A stretch of 64,000 nt of DNA from Candidatus Formimonas warabiya (GCF_002777255.1 NZ_CP017634.1:2802903-2866902); one strand, 5' to 3'. Counted from the stretch's first letter, positions 45,908 through 56,087 are shown. Numbers and translations: made by a program. Notes: generated from the letters alone by a model not told the origin.

Positions 45908-48286
45908 CTAATCCATCTGCTTACCGCCCACATAGGGAGGCGCCAGGACCGCAGGCAGATATTTATAAACATAGACATCTTTACCCGCCAGTTTCACCGC
46001 GGTCAAGTACCCGCCGTCATTCATAAAATAGTTGCTTTGCAGGAGGGGCATCAACTCCTTGATCTTATCCGGATCGGTAATGGGCCGCTTTTTACCGAAA
46101 TCCTCTTCCACCAGATAACTGTCGGGAGAGCCTGTACGGTAAGCCATAAAATAGCTGGACAAGGGTATTTTCCGTTTATTGATGCCGTCGTAAGGGTTGT
46201 ATTTTTGAAAGGTGATGCTCTCAATGTCACCCTGAAAATCCAGCAACTCCCGCAGCCCGTTCTCCTCTAAAAAAGCCAGGGTATGGGTGAAAGAGGCCGT
46301 CACATAAACCAGGGTGTTTTCCAGATTGTAGGCAAAGCTGCGGCTGTCGTTTTCTCCGTCCTGAGAAAACATCAGCACACCCAGCGGGGCTTCTTCAGGG
46401 AAATAACGCTGCTGCCAAGTTTGTCCGGCTACATCCGCCGCGATGGCGGCCAACAGCTCCTGTCGTTTTCCCGGGGACAGCGTCACGCTATAAGGCGCAC
46501 TGTACCAGCTGTCGCTCAAAAAAATCTGCCCGTTCAGGTAAGCGGAAGCCGCACTAATCTGCGCCAAGGAAGCGCCGGGCTGCCCGTCCTCACCCCGTCC
46601 CATGATGGAGGCGGTTGCCCCATCCCGGACCTGCTTAGTATCATCCAGGGCCAGCATAGCCGTAAGCTGATCCAGAGAAGCCCGGTCATAATAACGCACC
46701 AGCCGGCGGCCATCCTGTAATTCATAGGCCACCTGGATATCATAAGGCAGCACCGTCCCGGCAAAACGGGCCGGATCCACTTCCAGCACCTGCTGCCCCG
46801 ACTTGGTGAAATTTTCATGCAACGCCAGCACTGCCTGAATATCCTGAGGCTCATCATAGGTATAAAGGCTCATCACATAGTATCCTTTGCCGCTGCTGCT
46901 GCCAGTGACGGCGCCGTTAAAATAGTTGGGTGATCCGGCGTAAGAAAAGGAAACAGAGCGCACCTCCGTCACATCTGGAATACGCCGGCTGTAGCCCAAA
47001 CCGCCCGTAACCAGAATCACGATGAGGGCACCTGTGACCAGCAACTGGCCCGACAGGCAGAGGATATGGGCCTGCCAGCCCTGCCGGCTGGGAAACAAGG
47101 TGAGGCGCAGCAACACATAGCAAGCGATCAAAACAACAGCTACTGCCCCATAGGCCAGATGCAGGCTAAAAACCGCCACAAAACGCAGGGTCAAAGCGGA
47201 GCAAGTAAAACAGCAAAGGAAGATGGTCAGGGTCTGGAAAACAGGATTCAAACCGCTGATGTCCGCCTGCTCCGCCTTACGCCGCTTCAGCACCCACCAT
47301 GCCCCCAAGAGCAGCAGCCCCGCCGCCGCCGCCCAGATCAAAGGCAAGCACCAGGAAAGTCCAGAGGGCTGTGCCTGGGTCAGGCTGCGGTAAAACATGG
47401 CATGGGTCTGGGACGGTTGCCAAAAGAACAGGACGGGATTGGCCGGGGCGAATAAGCTGACCAGATCCGGGTAAACCTCCCTCGTCCCGGAATAGGTCAC
47501 AGCGCCGAAAGCATTGCCCCACAGAAGCTGCTTCATAAAAATATTCACGCTGTAACACAACAAGGCGGGTGCCAGCAACAGGATGGAAGAAAAAACCGTG
47601 GCCTCAAACAGCGTGCCTGCCAGACAGCAGCCGATGATGCATAAGGTAAAAGCCACCAGGCCCAGCAGGAAAAGACCGGCTGAGAGATAGAAAAAATAGC
47701 CAAACAGGCCCGGGGAAATCCCTAAAGCCGCCACATTGAGGCACAGAGAAATTACCATAGGGATGACCAAACCGGCCAAAAGCAGGAACATGCCCACGCC
47801 GTAACGGACAAAAAACAGCTTGCCCCGGGTCATGCCCAGGGAGAAAAAGGCTGTGGCCTGCTTCTTATCTAGCATAAAACGGTACAGAGCCAACCCCAGC
47901 CCGCCGCCGTACAGCACGGTGGCGGCATTAAGGGCAGGAGCAAAATCCCCGGGAAAAAAACGGAATTTCATCTGCTGGTGGGTATGGACCACATTGAAAA
48001 TAGAACTGCCGGGAAATCCTGCGGTAGAAACGGGAATCAGTACGCAAAATACCAGCAAGCCCGCAATGAGCAAGCCATAATTCTGTAAAAAGACCTGCAT
48101 CACATCATGCCATACGGGATGGAATTTGAAACAAGTTCTTAATTCAGAGGGAGGTTCTACTTCCTTTGGATTTTCAAAGCTGTAAATGTATGGCGCACCT
48201 GGCGTCGAGTTACCAGTGAGAGACTTACGCCAAGTAACCAGGTTAAAAGAGGTCTTCCAGATCATAGGTTTCCGGCTCCTTTTCAT
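45908..48286 (-). CDS. ABC transporter permease, large (exporter-type)
   Basis: 792 residues. A hydrophobic N-terminal half with about six helices (e.g. NYGLLIAGLLVFCVLIPVS, YLSAGLFLLGLVAFTLCIIG), more helices around 340-450, then a roughly 330-residue extracytoplasmic or soluble C-terminal domain (from about VRSVSFSYAGSPNYF). It overlaps the ATPase gene upstream by 44 bases, so the two form one transporter. The DUF-like architecture matches multi-helix ABC-2/bacitracin-type permeases loosely; substrate unknown. Within the co-regulated SLH/metal operon. Confidence 0.75.
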   Translation of the reverse strand: MKRSRKPMIWKTSFNLVTWRKSLTGNSTPGAPYIYSFENPKEVEPPSELRTCFKFHPVWHDVMQVFLQNYGLLIAGLLVFCVLIPVSTAGFPGSSIFNVVHTHQQMKFRFFPGDFAPALNAATVLYGGGLGLALYRFMLDKKQATAFFSLGMTRGKLFFVRYGVGMFLLLAGLVIPMVISLCLNVAALGISPGLFGYFFYLSAGLFLLGLVAFTLCIIGCCLAGTLFEATVFSSILLLAPALLCYSVNIFMKQLLWGNAFGAVTYSGTREVYPDLVSLFAPANPVLFFWQPSQTHAMFYRSLTQAQPSGLSWCLPLIWAAAAGLLLLGAWWVLKRRKAEQADISGLNPVFQTLTIFLCCFTCSALTLRFVAVFSLHLAYGAVAVVLIACYVLLRLTLFPSRQGWQAHILCLSGQLLVTGALIVILVTGGLGYSRRIPDVTEVRSVSFSYAGSPNYFNGAVTGSSSGKGYYVMSLYTYDEPQDIQAVLALHENFTKSGQQVLEVDPARFAGTVLPYDIQVAYELQDGRRLVRYYDRASLDQLTAMLALDDTKQVRDGATASIMGRGEDGQPGASLAQISAASAYLNGQIFLSDSWYSAPYSVTLSPGKRQELLAAIAADVAGQTWQQRYFPEEAPLGVLMFSQDGENDSRSFAYNLENTLVYVTASFTHTLAFLEENGLRELLDFQGDIESITFQKYNPYDGINKRKIPLSSYFMAYRTGSPDSYLVEEDFGKKRPITDPDKIKELMPLLQSNYFMNDGGYLTAVKLAGKDVYVYKYLPAVLAPPYVGGKQMD

Positions 48287-49139
48287 TGAGAAAGAAATCT
48301 TCCAGCGTCATGGGGAGCACCTGAATATTTTCCCCGCCCAGGGATGTAATACAGGCCTGCACCACCGCACCATCTCCTTCTGCGATGCAGGTATAAAAGC
48401 CGTCCTCCTGATGCAATATTCTCAACCCTGCCCCCTGCAAATCCCCCTCCGTCAAATCAAGGGCGCAGGAAAAACGGCATTTGACACGGGAGCGCTTCAG
48501 CTCCGCCACGGAGGAATGGAAAAATAAGCGACGATCCTTGATCATGCCCACGTTATGGATCATCCCTTCCATCTCCCGCAGGTTATGGGAGGAAATGATC
48601 ACAATGGCATTCTTTTCCTTCACGTAGCGCTCCAAAAGCTTTTTCATCAGGTTCCGCTTGGCCAGATCCAGACCGTCGAAGGCCTCATCCAGCAAAAGAT
48701 ACCGGGGGCGGGTGGACAGGGCCAACAGGATGCCGGCTTGCCGCTGCATGCCCTTGGAAAAGCCGCTGATTTTCATCGCCGGATCCAGGTTGAAAATGGC
48801 CAAAAGCCTTTCAAAGGTACGGTCGTTCCAATTGGGATAATAGCCCTTGTAAAACCGGCCCATGGTGTGCAGCGTTGCCTGAGGCAGAAAGTACAGCTCC
48901 TCCGTCATGATGAAGAGGCGTTGCTTCAGTTCTTCATTCTCATAAACAGGCCGGCCGTCGATGATCACGCGCCCCTCCTCCGGCCGGTAGATGCCGGCGA
49001 TGGTTTTCAACAAGGTGGTCTTGCCAGCGCCGTTATAACCGATCAGCCCGTAAATGGACCCGGCGGCGATGGTGCAAGTGACATCCTCGATGGCCGGCGT
49101 CTTGCCATATTTTTTTGTCACATGTTCAATGGCAATCAT
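48243..49139 (-). CDS. ABC transporter ATP-binding protein (exporter-type)
   Basis: 298 residues. Walker A GYNGAGKTTLLKTIAG, signature FSKGMQRQAGILLAL, Walker B RYLLLDEAFDGLD and H-loop SSHNLREMEG, as in CcmA/YtrB-like subunits. It ends within the start of the permease gene. It probably powers the 792-residue permease. The C-terminal ~90 residues are a non-conserved extension. Confidence 0.92.
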   Translation of the reverse strand: MIAIEHVTKKYGKTPAIEDVTCTIAAGSIYGLIGYNGAGKTTLLKTIAGIYRPEEGRVIIDGRPVYENEELKQRLFIMTEELYFLPQATLHTMGRFYKGYYPNWNDRTFERLLAIFNLDPAMKISGFSKGMQRQAGILLALSTRPRYLLLDEAFDGLDLAKRNLMKKLLERYVKEKNAIVIISSHNLREMEGMIHNVGMIKDRRLFFHSSVAELKRSRVKCRFSCALDLTEGDLQGAGLRILHQEDGFYTCIAEGDGAVVQACITSLGGENIQVLPMTLEDFFLNEKEPETYDLEDLF

Positions 49140-49182
49140 ACAGTATGCTCCTTTTGACCCGATTACGAAAAGAAGATCCCCG

Positions 49183-50517
49183 TTATGCAGCCTTATGTCT
49201 GCCTTTTGTTTTGATCACCAGCAGGACAATGACCAACAAAATCACCACTACAGCGATGATTCCCCAGATCCATGCCGTGCTGCCGGCAGCGGCCAAACTG
49301 CCCTCCGTCAGGATATACTGAGAACAATGCTCTAAGGGGATGCCAACACAGCCGTTTTCCACCAAGAGATTTTCCGCTTGCAACCGGGCCGCACCGCTTT
49401 GGGAGTCATAATAATAGAAGCTAAGCCGAGTACCGTTGGCAAAAACATCCTGGACGCGAAGGTAAACGGTAGCCGTGCCGGGCAGAGGCCCCTCATGGGA
49501 AAAGGCAAGATACAACGCCTTTTCGCCCTTGGTCGCTTTTTGCAATTCCGCTGTACCCTGTGAAGACGTACGGATAGTCAGATCGATATCCGCCGGGGCC
49601 GTCACATGCTGCCCGTCAAAGGACCAGGAATACAGCACATTGTCCGCCTCGTCCTTCTTTTCGAAGGTAACGCTGGACTGCCGGCCCATGACTTGTTCCA
49701 GCTCAGCCTTGCCCATCAGGGTATCTTCCCGGATTGGTACAAACAAAATGGGCCCATGGTCGCTCATCACGGTGCGGGTGTCCTCGTCTTCACTTTGCGG
49801 GGCCGAATCGGTGGACGGGTGCGTATCCTCAGACCCGGTACCGGCCAGCTGCCCATCAAGAGATGGTTCCTCTGCAGCCGGCACATCCTCCGCCGGTTTT
49901 TGCCCCTCGCCGGACGCCGGCTTTACAGGTTTTACCACCGGCTTGCTGTCCGGCTCCTTTTTCCCACCAGAGGATTGCTGCTCTGTCACCGGTTTGGAAT
50001 CCTCTACAGGCTTTGGCTCTACTACAGGTGCAGTCACCTCTGCTTTTGCCACCACCGTGACCTGAATCGTTTTCGCATCCTCCCGGTATTGCCGCAGCAT
50101 ACCGGTGACAGTAATCGTGGCCTCACCGGGCGCAACGCCTTTGATGCTGACGACACCGCCATTATGGCTTACGGTGGCGACCCCGGCGTCACTGGTGGCC
50201 GTTTTCACATCGGCATAATAAGTCTGGTACTCCAAACCGTTGCACATGCACTCACCGTCGTCATTGAGACAGTTTTTCTCACCGCAGGTCTGGGGGCATT
50301 CCGCCATGCCGCAGCCGGGCAACTGGCTGTCGGAATCCGGCGTCACCTTGACAGTCACCGTGACGCTCTCCCCCTCTTTCAGCGTTACCGCCGACTGGCC
50401 CACCTCCACGTTGATGGGCCCCCGGTCGAAATAAGCCAAAGCAACCGGGGAGAGCATGCCCAACAGCAGCACCGCCGTGGGTAACACTAGAGCTTTTCGC
50501 CAAGTTCTTGGTTTCAT
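49183..50517 (-). CDS. Membrane-anchored Ig-like protein with six-Cys motif
   Basis: 444 residues. Signal peptide (ALVLPTAVLLLGMLSPVALA), Big2-like domain with the insert QLPGCGMAECPQTCGEKNC...ECMC (C-x4-C-x3-C-x4-C-x6-C-x-C), a Pro/Glu/Lys/Ser-rich spacer (about 165-255), a second beta-rich domain (about 255-400), and a C-terminal transmembrane helix (TAWIWGIIAVVVILLVIVLL) with basic tail. The cell surface side therefore carries the Cys motif. It overlaps the upstream SLH gene by four bases. No known function; a metal-binding or redox role is suspected. Confidence 0.75.
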   Translation of the reverse strand: MKPRTWRKALVLPTAVLLLGMLSPVALAYFDRGPINVEVGQSAVTLKEGESVTVTVKVTPDSDSQLPGCGMAECPQTCGEKNCLNDDGECMCNGLEYQTYYADVKTATSDAGVATVSHNGGVVSIKGVAPGEATITVTGMLRQYREDAKTIQVTVVAKAEVTAPVVEPKPVEDSKPVTEQQSSGGKKEPDSKPVVKPVKPASGEGQKPAEDVPAAEEPSLDGQLAGTGSEDTHPSTDSAPQSEDEDTRTVMSDHGPILFVPIREDTLMGKAELEQVMGRQSSVTFEKKDEADNVLYSWSFDGQHVTAPADIDLTIRTSSQGTAELQKATKGEKALYLAFSHEGPLPGTATVYLRVQDVFANGTRLSFYYYDSQSGAARLQAENLLVENGCVGIPLEHCSQYILTEGSLAAAGSTAWIWGIIAVVVILLVIVLLVIKTKGRHKAA

Positions 50518-52538
50518 TGATCTCTCCCTCCTGCCTTTTCTAATGAGACCAGACGCATCAAAACGGCAGCGACCTCCGCCCGGCTGGCATTGTGCAAGGG
50601 GCAGAAACGGTTTTCCCCATCGCCGCCCATAATGCCGCAGGCATTGATGGATTGTACGCTGCTTTTCGCCCAGGAAGCGATGGCCTGTTCATCGGCAAAG
50701 GCGGTTCCGCCAGCTGCAGTACAGGAAATACCCCGCCCCCGGACAAAATTGGTCAGGATCACGGCCAGTTCTTGCCGGGTGACAGGCTGATCGGGAGCAA
50801 AGCGCCCTTCGCTTACCCCATTGACCAGGCCCAGATCCGCTGCCCAGGCCACATAAGGCGCATAATAGGCAGTTGCAGGCACATCGGCAAAATCCGTCCT
50901 GGCGGCAGCATCCGCGCCTGCCAGGCGGCCCAGCACCGTTACCAGCATGCCCCGGGTCATGGGACTGTCGGCGTCAAAGGTATGGTCCGACGCCCCTTGA
51001 AAAAGGTCCTGAGACAACACAAAGGAAATAGCATCCTGGGCCCAGTGTCCCTGCACATCGGCAAATTTCTGGGGCAGGTCCAGGTAAAGGTCTATACGAA
51101 CGCAATCCCCGGCAGTTTCCACCTGGTAACCGCCGTAAAAATTATCAACATTGCCCAGGCAAGCGGCAAAGGGGCCTTTAGAATTCTTAACTGCGCCTAC
51201 CTCAGATGGAACCCCTGCCGCCATCAGTGCCTGATTCAACTGGTTGTAATCATAATAGCCGGGACCTTCGTGAACATGTTCCGGCAACAGGGGAAAACCG
51301 TTTTTAGAAAAAGCGATCATCGGCACGGCATTGGGAATATCCACCGTTTCTTGGGTGGTGATGGTATACTTGCTGTAACTACCGCTGCGGTTATTCAGAT
51401 AACGGAGATCGTCGACGGTGGTATATGCTAAACCTTCCCGGTCGTAAAAGACCGCCCGGCCCTGCACCGAGGGCAATCCCACCTGGTCTTCCAACAGCCA
51501 CCACAGGTCAATCCCTTCGTAATAATCCAGCCAGGCTCCCAGCCCCATGCTGTTCATGCTGTGCCGGTCACCGATCAAGCCGTAGTAATTACCTACAGCA
51601 TGCTCGGGATGATCCAAGGTCAGCTGCTCCAGCTGAGCGGTGGTGAAACTTTGGGTTTTCAACGGCCCAGTGTTTTCCCCCGCCCCACTGTCATAGATAT
51701 TTACGGTAAAGGTTTTATCCAGGCTGTCGCTGAAAGGAGCCCGGTTATGCAGATCGTAGCGGGGATCGGCAGCACCCGCCGTCTTGCCGACCAAAATCTT
51801 TCCTACATCGTCAATACAAAGAGTTCCTTCGCCCAGCCGGGGAATAACCACGCGTAAGGGACCGCCCGTATTGCCGCAGCAGTCGGAATAGCCAGGGGAA
51901 GCAGCATCTTTCACCAAAGGTTTGTTATTATACAGACCAAAAGCCAGCAACGCAGGGGTACCCGCCTCAGCCTTGCTGTATGCCTGCAATTCCCGCCAGG
52001 TCAAAGTTGCGTCAGGCCGTGAGACGTCAGCCCCACCGTAGAATTGCACATAAATCTCATCCTGGGTGTCCAGAGGCACCCCGCACAAGGAGAGGAATTT
52101 CACCAGATCTAATCCGGCAAAATTGCGCTCCACCGTGTTTTCGCTCTTTCCCTCCGCTACGGTATAGATGCCGGAAGCAGGCAGCATCAAAGCGTGCATG
52201 GCCTGGTTCTTCATGGAAAGGGAGGCCAGTTCCTCGATCTCCCGCACGGCGTAGACCTGCCGCTCACCGATGGCTTCCCCCGTTACCGTAAGAGTATGGT
52301 ACAGATCGGCCCCGCTGCCATAAGTGCTGGCGGCATCGCCCATATAAGTCATATGCATGGCCTTGCGGAATTGGGCATCAGCTTCCGTTTCCCCCCGGTC
52401 CACCGGGGCAATTTTCGTTTTCACCGCCGCTTCATGTTCACTTTCCGCTAAGACAACAGCGGGAAGCAGCAGCATTAATGAAAAACAAAGGAGCACTATC
52501 CCCAAGGATTTTTTCAGGTTGATAAGGTTAATCTCCAT
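50514..52538 (-). CDS. SLH surface protein with sulfite-oxidase-fold-like domain
   Basis: 674 residues from ATG 52538, which follows AAGGAGG; the frame reaches 52598 but without RBS. Signal peptide (SLGIVLLCFSLMLLLPAVVL). A large middle domain (about 40-480) shows twice the pattern seen in molybdopterin-oxidoreductase folds: NFAGLDLVKFLSLCGVPLDT, then DDVGKILVGK, and GAWLDYYEGIDLWWLLEDQV. Whether it binds a cofactor is unknown; catalytic Cys is not evident. Three SLH repeats close the protein (about 480-674; FADVQGHWAQDAISFVL...). Secreted, wall-attached. Operon with the six-Cys protein. Confidence 0.75.
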   Translation of the reverse strand: MEINLINLKKSLGIVLLCFSLMLLLPAVVLAESEHEAAVKTKIAPVDRGETEADAQFRKAMHMTYMGDAASTYGSGADLYHTLTVTGEAIGERQVYAVREIEELASLSMKNQAMHALMLPASGIYTVAEGKSENTVERNFAGLDLVKFLSLCGVPLDTQDEIYVQFYGGADVSRPDATLTWRELQAYSKAEAGTPALLAFGLYNNKPLVKDAASPGYSDCCGNTGGPLRVVIPRLGEGTLCIDDVGKILVGKTAGAADPRYDLHNRAPFSDSLDKTFTVNIYDSGAGENTGPLKTQSFTTAQLEQLTLDHPEHAVGNYYGLIGDRHSMNSMGLGAWLDYYEGIDLWWLLEDQVGLPSVQGRAVFYDREGLAYTTVDDLRYLNNRSGSYSKYTITTQETVDIPNAVPMIAFSKNGFPLLPEHVHEGPGYYDYNQLNQALMAAGVPSEVGAVKNSKGPFAACLGNVDNFYGGYQVETAGDCVRIDLYLDLPQKFADVQGHWAQDAISFVLSQDLFQGASDHTFDADSPMTRGMLVTVLGRLAGADAAARTDFADVPATAYYAPYVAWAADLGLVNGVSEGRFAPDQPVTRQELAVILTNFVRGRGISCTAAGGTAFADEQAIASWAKSSVQSINACGIMGGDGENRFCPLHNASRAEVAAVLMRLVSLEKAGGRDQ

Positions 52539-52634
52539 TTTTTCCTCCTTATCCGTTACAAGGCAAAATAGTGGCCGGATAAAATGATGTCCAGCCACTA
52601 TTTTCCCGCTTATAAAAGGCTAATGAAACTCCTC

Positions 52635-55600
52635 TTACTTCTCCAAAATCTTCATCAAAGATGCCAGCATCTTCGCTGCTTCCGCCCGGGTGGCGTTATC
52701 GAGAGGAGCAAATTGGTTGCTGCCCTTGCCGTTGATGATGCCTGCTTTTTGCATCATGGCTACGGCATCCGCAGCATACCCGGCAATCCGGCCGTTGTCC
52801 GCAAAGGTGACAGCTTCATTGACTGAGGGCAGAGTGGCCCCTGCCACATCTTCGACGAAGCGGGCAATCATCGCCGCCATTTCCTGACGGGTGATGGGTG
52901 CATTGGGATTGAACTTGCCGTCGGCGCCCTGAGACACGCCTGCCTCACCCGCCCAGGCCACATAAGAAGCGAACCAGGCATTCGCCGCCACGTCGCCGAA
53001 AGAGGAGGTGCTATATTTGGTCGTATCAATGCCCGCGATACCTGCGAGAATTTTTACGAATTCAGCCCTGGTAATATTATCGTCGGGGGCAAAAGTAGTT
53101 GCCGTTTTGCCATTGATAATCCCTTTTTCCACCAGGTAATCGATGGATTCCGCCGCCCAGTGACCGGCAGGCACATCCGTGAAATGACTGTTGCCGGCAG
53201 GCTGATCAGGTTCGGGTTCGAGTCCGGGCTCCGCTTCCGTCCATTTGGCATAGAGGGTGAAGGAGCCGGTCACCGCATCACTGAAATCATACGCTTTGGT
53301 GCAGGCTTTATCGGTATACCAGCCGTCAAAGCTGTAGTTCGCCCGGGTAGGTTTGGTGGGCCGGGAAACGGTATCATCTTTTTCCACCCTTTGGCTGGAA
53401 ACGCTGCTGCCGCCCTGGGAATCAAAGCTTACGGTATAATACTGGGTGGAACTGGAACCGCCTCCGGAGCTGCCGCCGGTCCGCCGCAGGGAGTCAATGG
53501 TCGTCTGCAGCGCTTCTCTTTCCCCGTCGATCTCCGATTGCAGGTAATAGATGCTGCCGGCCATGGATCTGGCGATATAAAGTTCATTCTGTAAGGCATG
53601 ATAAGTTGCTGTTGTATATCTGGAACCATTGATGGCGGATGCCTGGGCGATCAGAGCATCCAACGCAGTCTTGTCGGCCTGGGTATCCCGGTCCTGGGGA
53701 TAAGCATATATCCGTAAATCCAGCACGTCTCCTTCGCCAACAGTCTTTTCGGTAATGGTTACCGTATCTCCGTCATATGTGATGGGATAATCCGCATCCT
53801 CAGGATGCTCATCATAATTAGGATTAAACGCACTATTAAACCATCCGGGCATCATTTCAGCGAAGGTTGCTGCATTTAAGGTCAGATACGCATGGTAATG
53901 GGTTGTCAGATTTGCTCCGAAGGAATTCACTGTTCCCACCGGCACGCCATTTTTCAGGAACAGCATGTGCACCATGCCCCGGGTTGAAGAAGCCGGCGCG
54001 ATTATCTTTTTGGTTACCGCTGCAGGCGTACTGCCTTCGCCCACGGTCTGAGAAAGGGTCTGTAATTGTAGGCCGTTGGGAACATAAAGTGCAATATTGC
54101 TCCAGGCGACGGGTGTTGTTCCGTCCCCTCCAGTAATCTGCGTAATCTCGTCATCAGGCTGCACCGTTAGATACCCGGCATAGGGTGCAAAACCGAAATG
54201 GAGAGTAAATTCCAGGGACTTTCCGTCCCCTCCGGCCACCAGCGTTGCATATACAGGAAAATCCCCACCGTTGGTATAGGTAGGTGTTGAGGTAATATCG
54301 ATGCTGCCGTTAAGCTTGATGGAAAGCTCGTCTATGGCTGCGGCGGCATCTTCTATCTGGACGGCCTCATTAAAGGAGACGGTAAGCTTGATGATCTGAT
54401 CGTCCGTGCCGTTAATCGCAGTGCCGCTATGGTCGGTTGCTGCCGTATAGCTGATTACCTTCACCGGCACGGTGAACGATATTTCATTGTCTTGATAACC
54501 ATCTGCCGTGATTTTTACGGTGTAATTGCCTGCTGGAGCTACGCCGTCTTCGATGACCAGGTTGCCCACATTCAGATCGTATTGCGCATCGTCAAGTTCC
54601 TCTCCGTTTACAAAAACGCCGGTGACCTTATCCGTATAGGAGGGATTAGCTTTTAAAGTACGATCATAATCCATAGCGTCCTTGTAAGTGATCTTGACAC
54701 CGTTTCCGCCGGTGGCCACCGTCAGGGCGGGCGGAACCTTGCCTGCCGGCGCGTCGCCTTTGATGATATCAATTCCGAAGATATTATAGGTGATCATAAA
54801 CCGGGTCGTTTCCGGGGAGACCTGCACGTTGCCGTTAGCGTCGGAGGCCAGCTGCTGGCCAAAGCAAAGACGGTAGCGGTCGTTCTGGTTCATACCCATA
54901 TCGGCCAACTTTTCCAGAGAACCGGCGAAATGGGGAAACTGTTCGCTGCCGGCCATGGCACGGTCCAAAACCCGCTGGCTAAATTGGAGGGCCAGCATGG
55001 GCTCCACTTTGACTGCGCCCTCGCGGGTAAGAGGACGGGGTAAAAGTGTGGGCCAAGTATAAGACTTGCCGTAATTCGCATCATTCTCATCCTCAACCGC
55101 TCCATACAAATCTGCATACGCGGCGAACATGCCGGGGAAATAATAACGGTCCGCGAACACGGTTTCATAGGTGGGGCTTGACATGCCAAACCAGGCATTT
55201 TGAGTCAGCGCCGTTAAATCGCCCAGCGCCAGGTCAAAAGAGGATTTTTGCTCTGATTTGTTATCCTTGTCCCTTAAATAGTCGGTGACGCGCAATTTCA
55301 TCGTGTCGCCGCTGTCGAAGGCGTAATTCTCACCTTCAAAGGCCTTATTCAGCAAATCGCGGAGGTAAACGCCCCTGGCCTTGCTGGCGCCCATGCCCGC
55401 CATGCCGCAATACAGGGTGAAGGACTGCTGGTGCTGGGGCAAGGCCTGTAAATCCGCCAGGGTCAGCACCTTTTGATAAGCAACCGTCCCGTCATCCGCA
55501 TCATCTTGACTATCAAATACCCGCACGATCAAATTCTGGGCCGCTCTGGAAACGACCCTCAGATTGACTTCGAGATCTTCGTAGCCCGTTGCCTTGATTT

Positions 55601-55964
55601 TCGCCTGATAATCATGATACGCACCATTTGTCAGCTCTTCCTGGAATAACCGGTAAGAGATGGTCAGGGTCAGCTTGTTTTCGGAGAGAGACCATTCGCC
55701 GGGTGATTCCAGAAGCTCATAGTCGCCGTCATCCTGGACATCTTTCAGGTATACCGCCGTGATCACGCTGGTATAAGCGGTACCGGAGAAAGTAACCGTG
55801 CCGTCACCCTCACTAGGGATGTCCAGCGCGGTATATGCCGGAGGCGCCAAAAGTTCCTCCTCATCCGCCAACGCCTGCTGGGTAAAGCATACCGCTAAAA
55901 AACAACACGCCAGCAGCATCATGAAAAACATGAGCCTACAGTTTCTTTTCAATACATTTGTCAT
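52635..55964 (-). CDS. Large multi-domain SLH surface protein (1109 aa)
   Basis: Signal peptide (LMFFMMLLACCFLAVCFTQQ). Then DUF1533-like repeats (e.g. TKVTLTISYRLF... and GNYTVKITADGYQDNEISFT), a sulfite-oxidase-fold-like region (RGVYLRDLLNKAFEGENYAF), an FIVAR-type helical motif near 760-815 (LDALIAQASAINGSRYTTAT), an InlB_B/Listeria-Bacteroides repeat (YTVSFDSQGGSSVSS, then SFDGWYTDKACTKAYDFSD), and three SLH repeats at the end. First gene of the second operon; its promoter is the shared one at 56059-56087. Structure suggests an adhesive or scaffolding surface protein; function unknown. Confidence 0.85.
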   Translation of the reverse strand: MTNVLKRNCRLMFFMMLLACCFLAVCFTQQALADEEELLAPPAYTALDIPSEGDGTVTFSGTAYTSVITAVYLKDVQDDGDYELLESPGEWSLSENKLTLTISYRLFQEELTNGAYHDYQAKIKATGYEDLEVNLRVVSRAAQNLIVRVFDSQDDADDGTVAYQKVLTLADLQALPQHQQSFTLYCGMAGMGASKARGVYLRDLLNKAFEGENYAFDSGDTMKLRVTDYLRDKDNKSEQKSSFDLALGDLTALTQNAWFGMSSPTYETVFADRYYFPGMFAAYADLYGAVEDENDANYGKSYTWPTLLPRPLTREGAVKVEPMLALQFSQRVLDRAMAGSEQFPHFAGSLEKLADMGMNQNDRYRLCFGQQLASDANGNVQVSPETTRFMITYNIFGIDIIKGDAPAGKVPPALTVATGGNGVKITYKDAMDYDRTLKANPSYTDKVTGVFVNGEELDDAQYDLNVGNLVIEDGVAPAGNYTVKITADGYQDNEISFTVPVKVISYTAATDHSGTAINGTDDQIIKLTVSFNEAVQIEDAAAAIDELSIKLNGSIDITSTPTYTNGGDFPVYATLVAGGDGKSLEFTLHFGFAPYAGYLTVQPDDEITQITGGDGTTPVAWSNIALYVPNGLQLQTLSQTVGEGSTPAAVTKKIIAPASSTRGMVHMLFLKNGVPVGTVNSFGANLTTHYHAYLTLNAATFAEMMPGWFNSAFNPNYDEHPEDADYPITYDGDTVTITEKTVGEGDVLDLRIYAYPQDRDTQADKTALDALIAQASAINGSRYTTATYHALQNELYIARSMAGSIYYLQSEIDGEREALQTTIDSLRRTGGSSGGGSSSTQYYTVSFDSQGGSSVSSQRVEKDDTVSRPTKPTRANYSFDGWYTDKACTKAYDFSDAVTGSFTLYAKWTEAEPGLEPEPDQPAGNSHFTDVPAGHWAAESIDYLVEKGIINGKTATTFAPDDNITRAEFVKILAGIAGIDTTKYSTSSFGDVAANAWFASYVAWAGEAGVSQGADGKFNPNAPITRQEMAAMIARFVEDVAGATLPSVNEAVTFADNGRIAGYAADAVAMMQKAGIINGKGSNQFAPLDNATRAEAAKMLASLMKILEK

Positions 55965-56017
55965 CCGATTTCCTCCTCCCCCAATTTAAACCTAAAACCT
56001 ATTATTATATCTATGAC

Positions 56018-56087
56018 ATTCGTTATGCCGTAAATAGAATAACGATGTCTTATTTCAAATTATAGATAGGGACCCATGTTATGTCAA
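56018..56087 (-). promoter_or_regulatory. Shared promoter and operator, copy 1 (SLH operon)
   Basis: Minus strand: -35 TTGACA (56082-56087), 17-bp spacer, -10 TATAAT (56059-56064), both consensus. Downstream, at the expected start region, CGTTAT (56021-56026) and ATAACG (56039-56044) form an inverted repeat with 12-base spacer. The whole block closely matches 62474-62543, implying the same regulator for both operons. Confidence 0.85.

Noticed and set aside
49606..50484. Long plus-strand frame opposite the six-Cys protein
   Set aside because: Shadow of the minus-strand gene; no RBS or family match.
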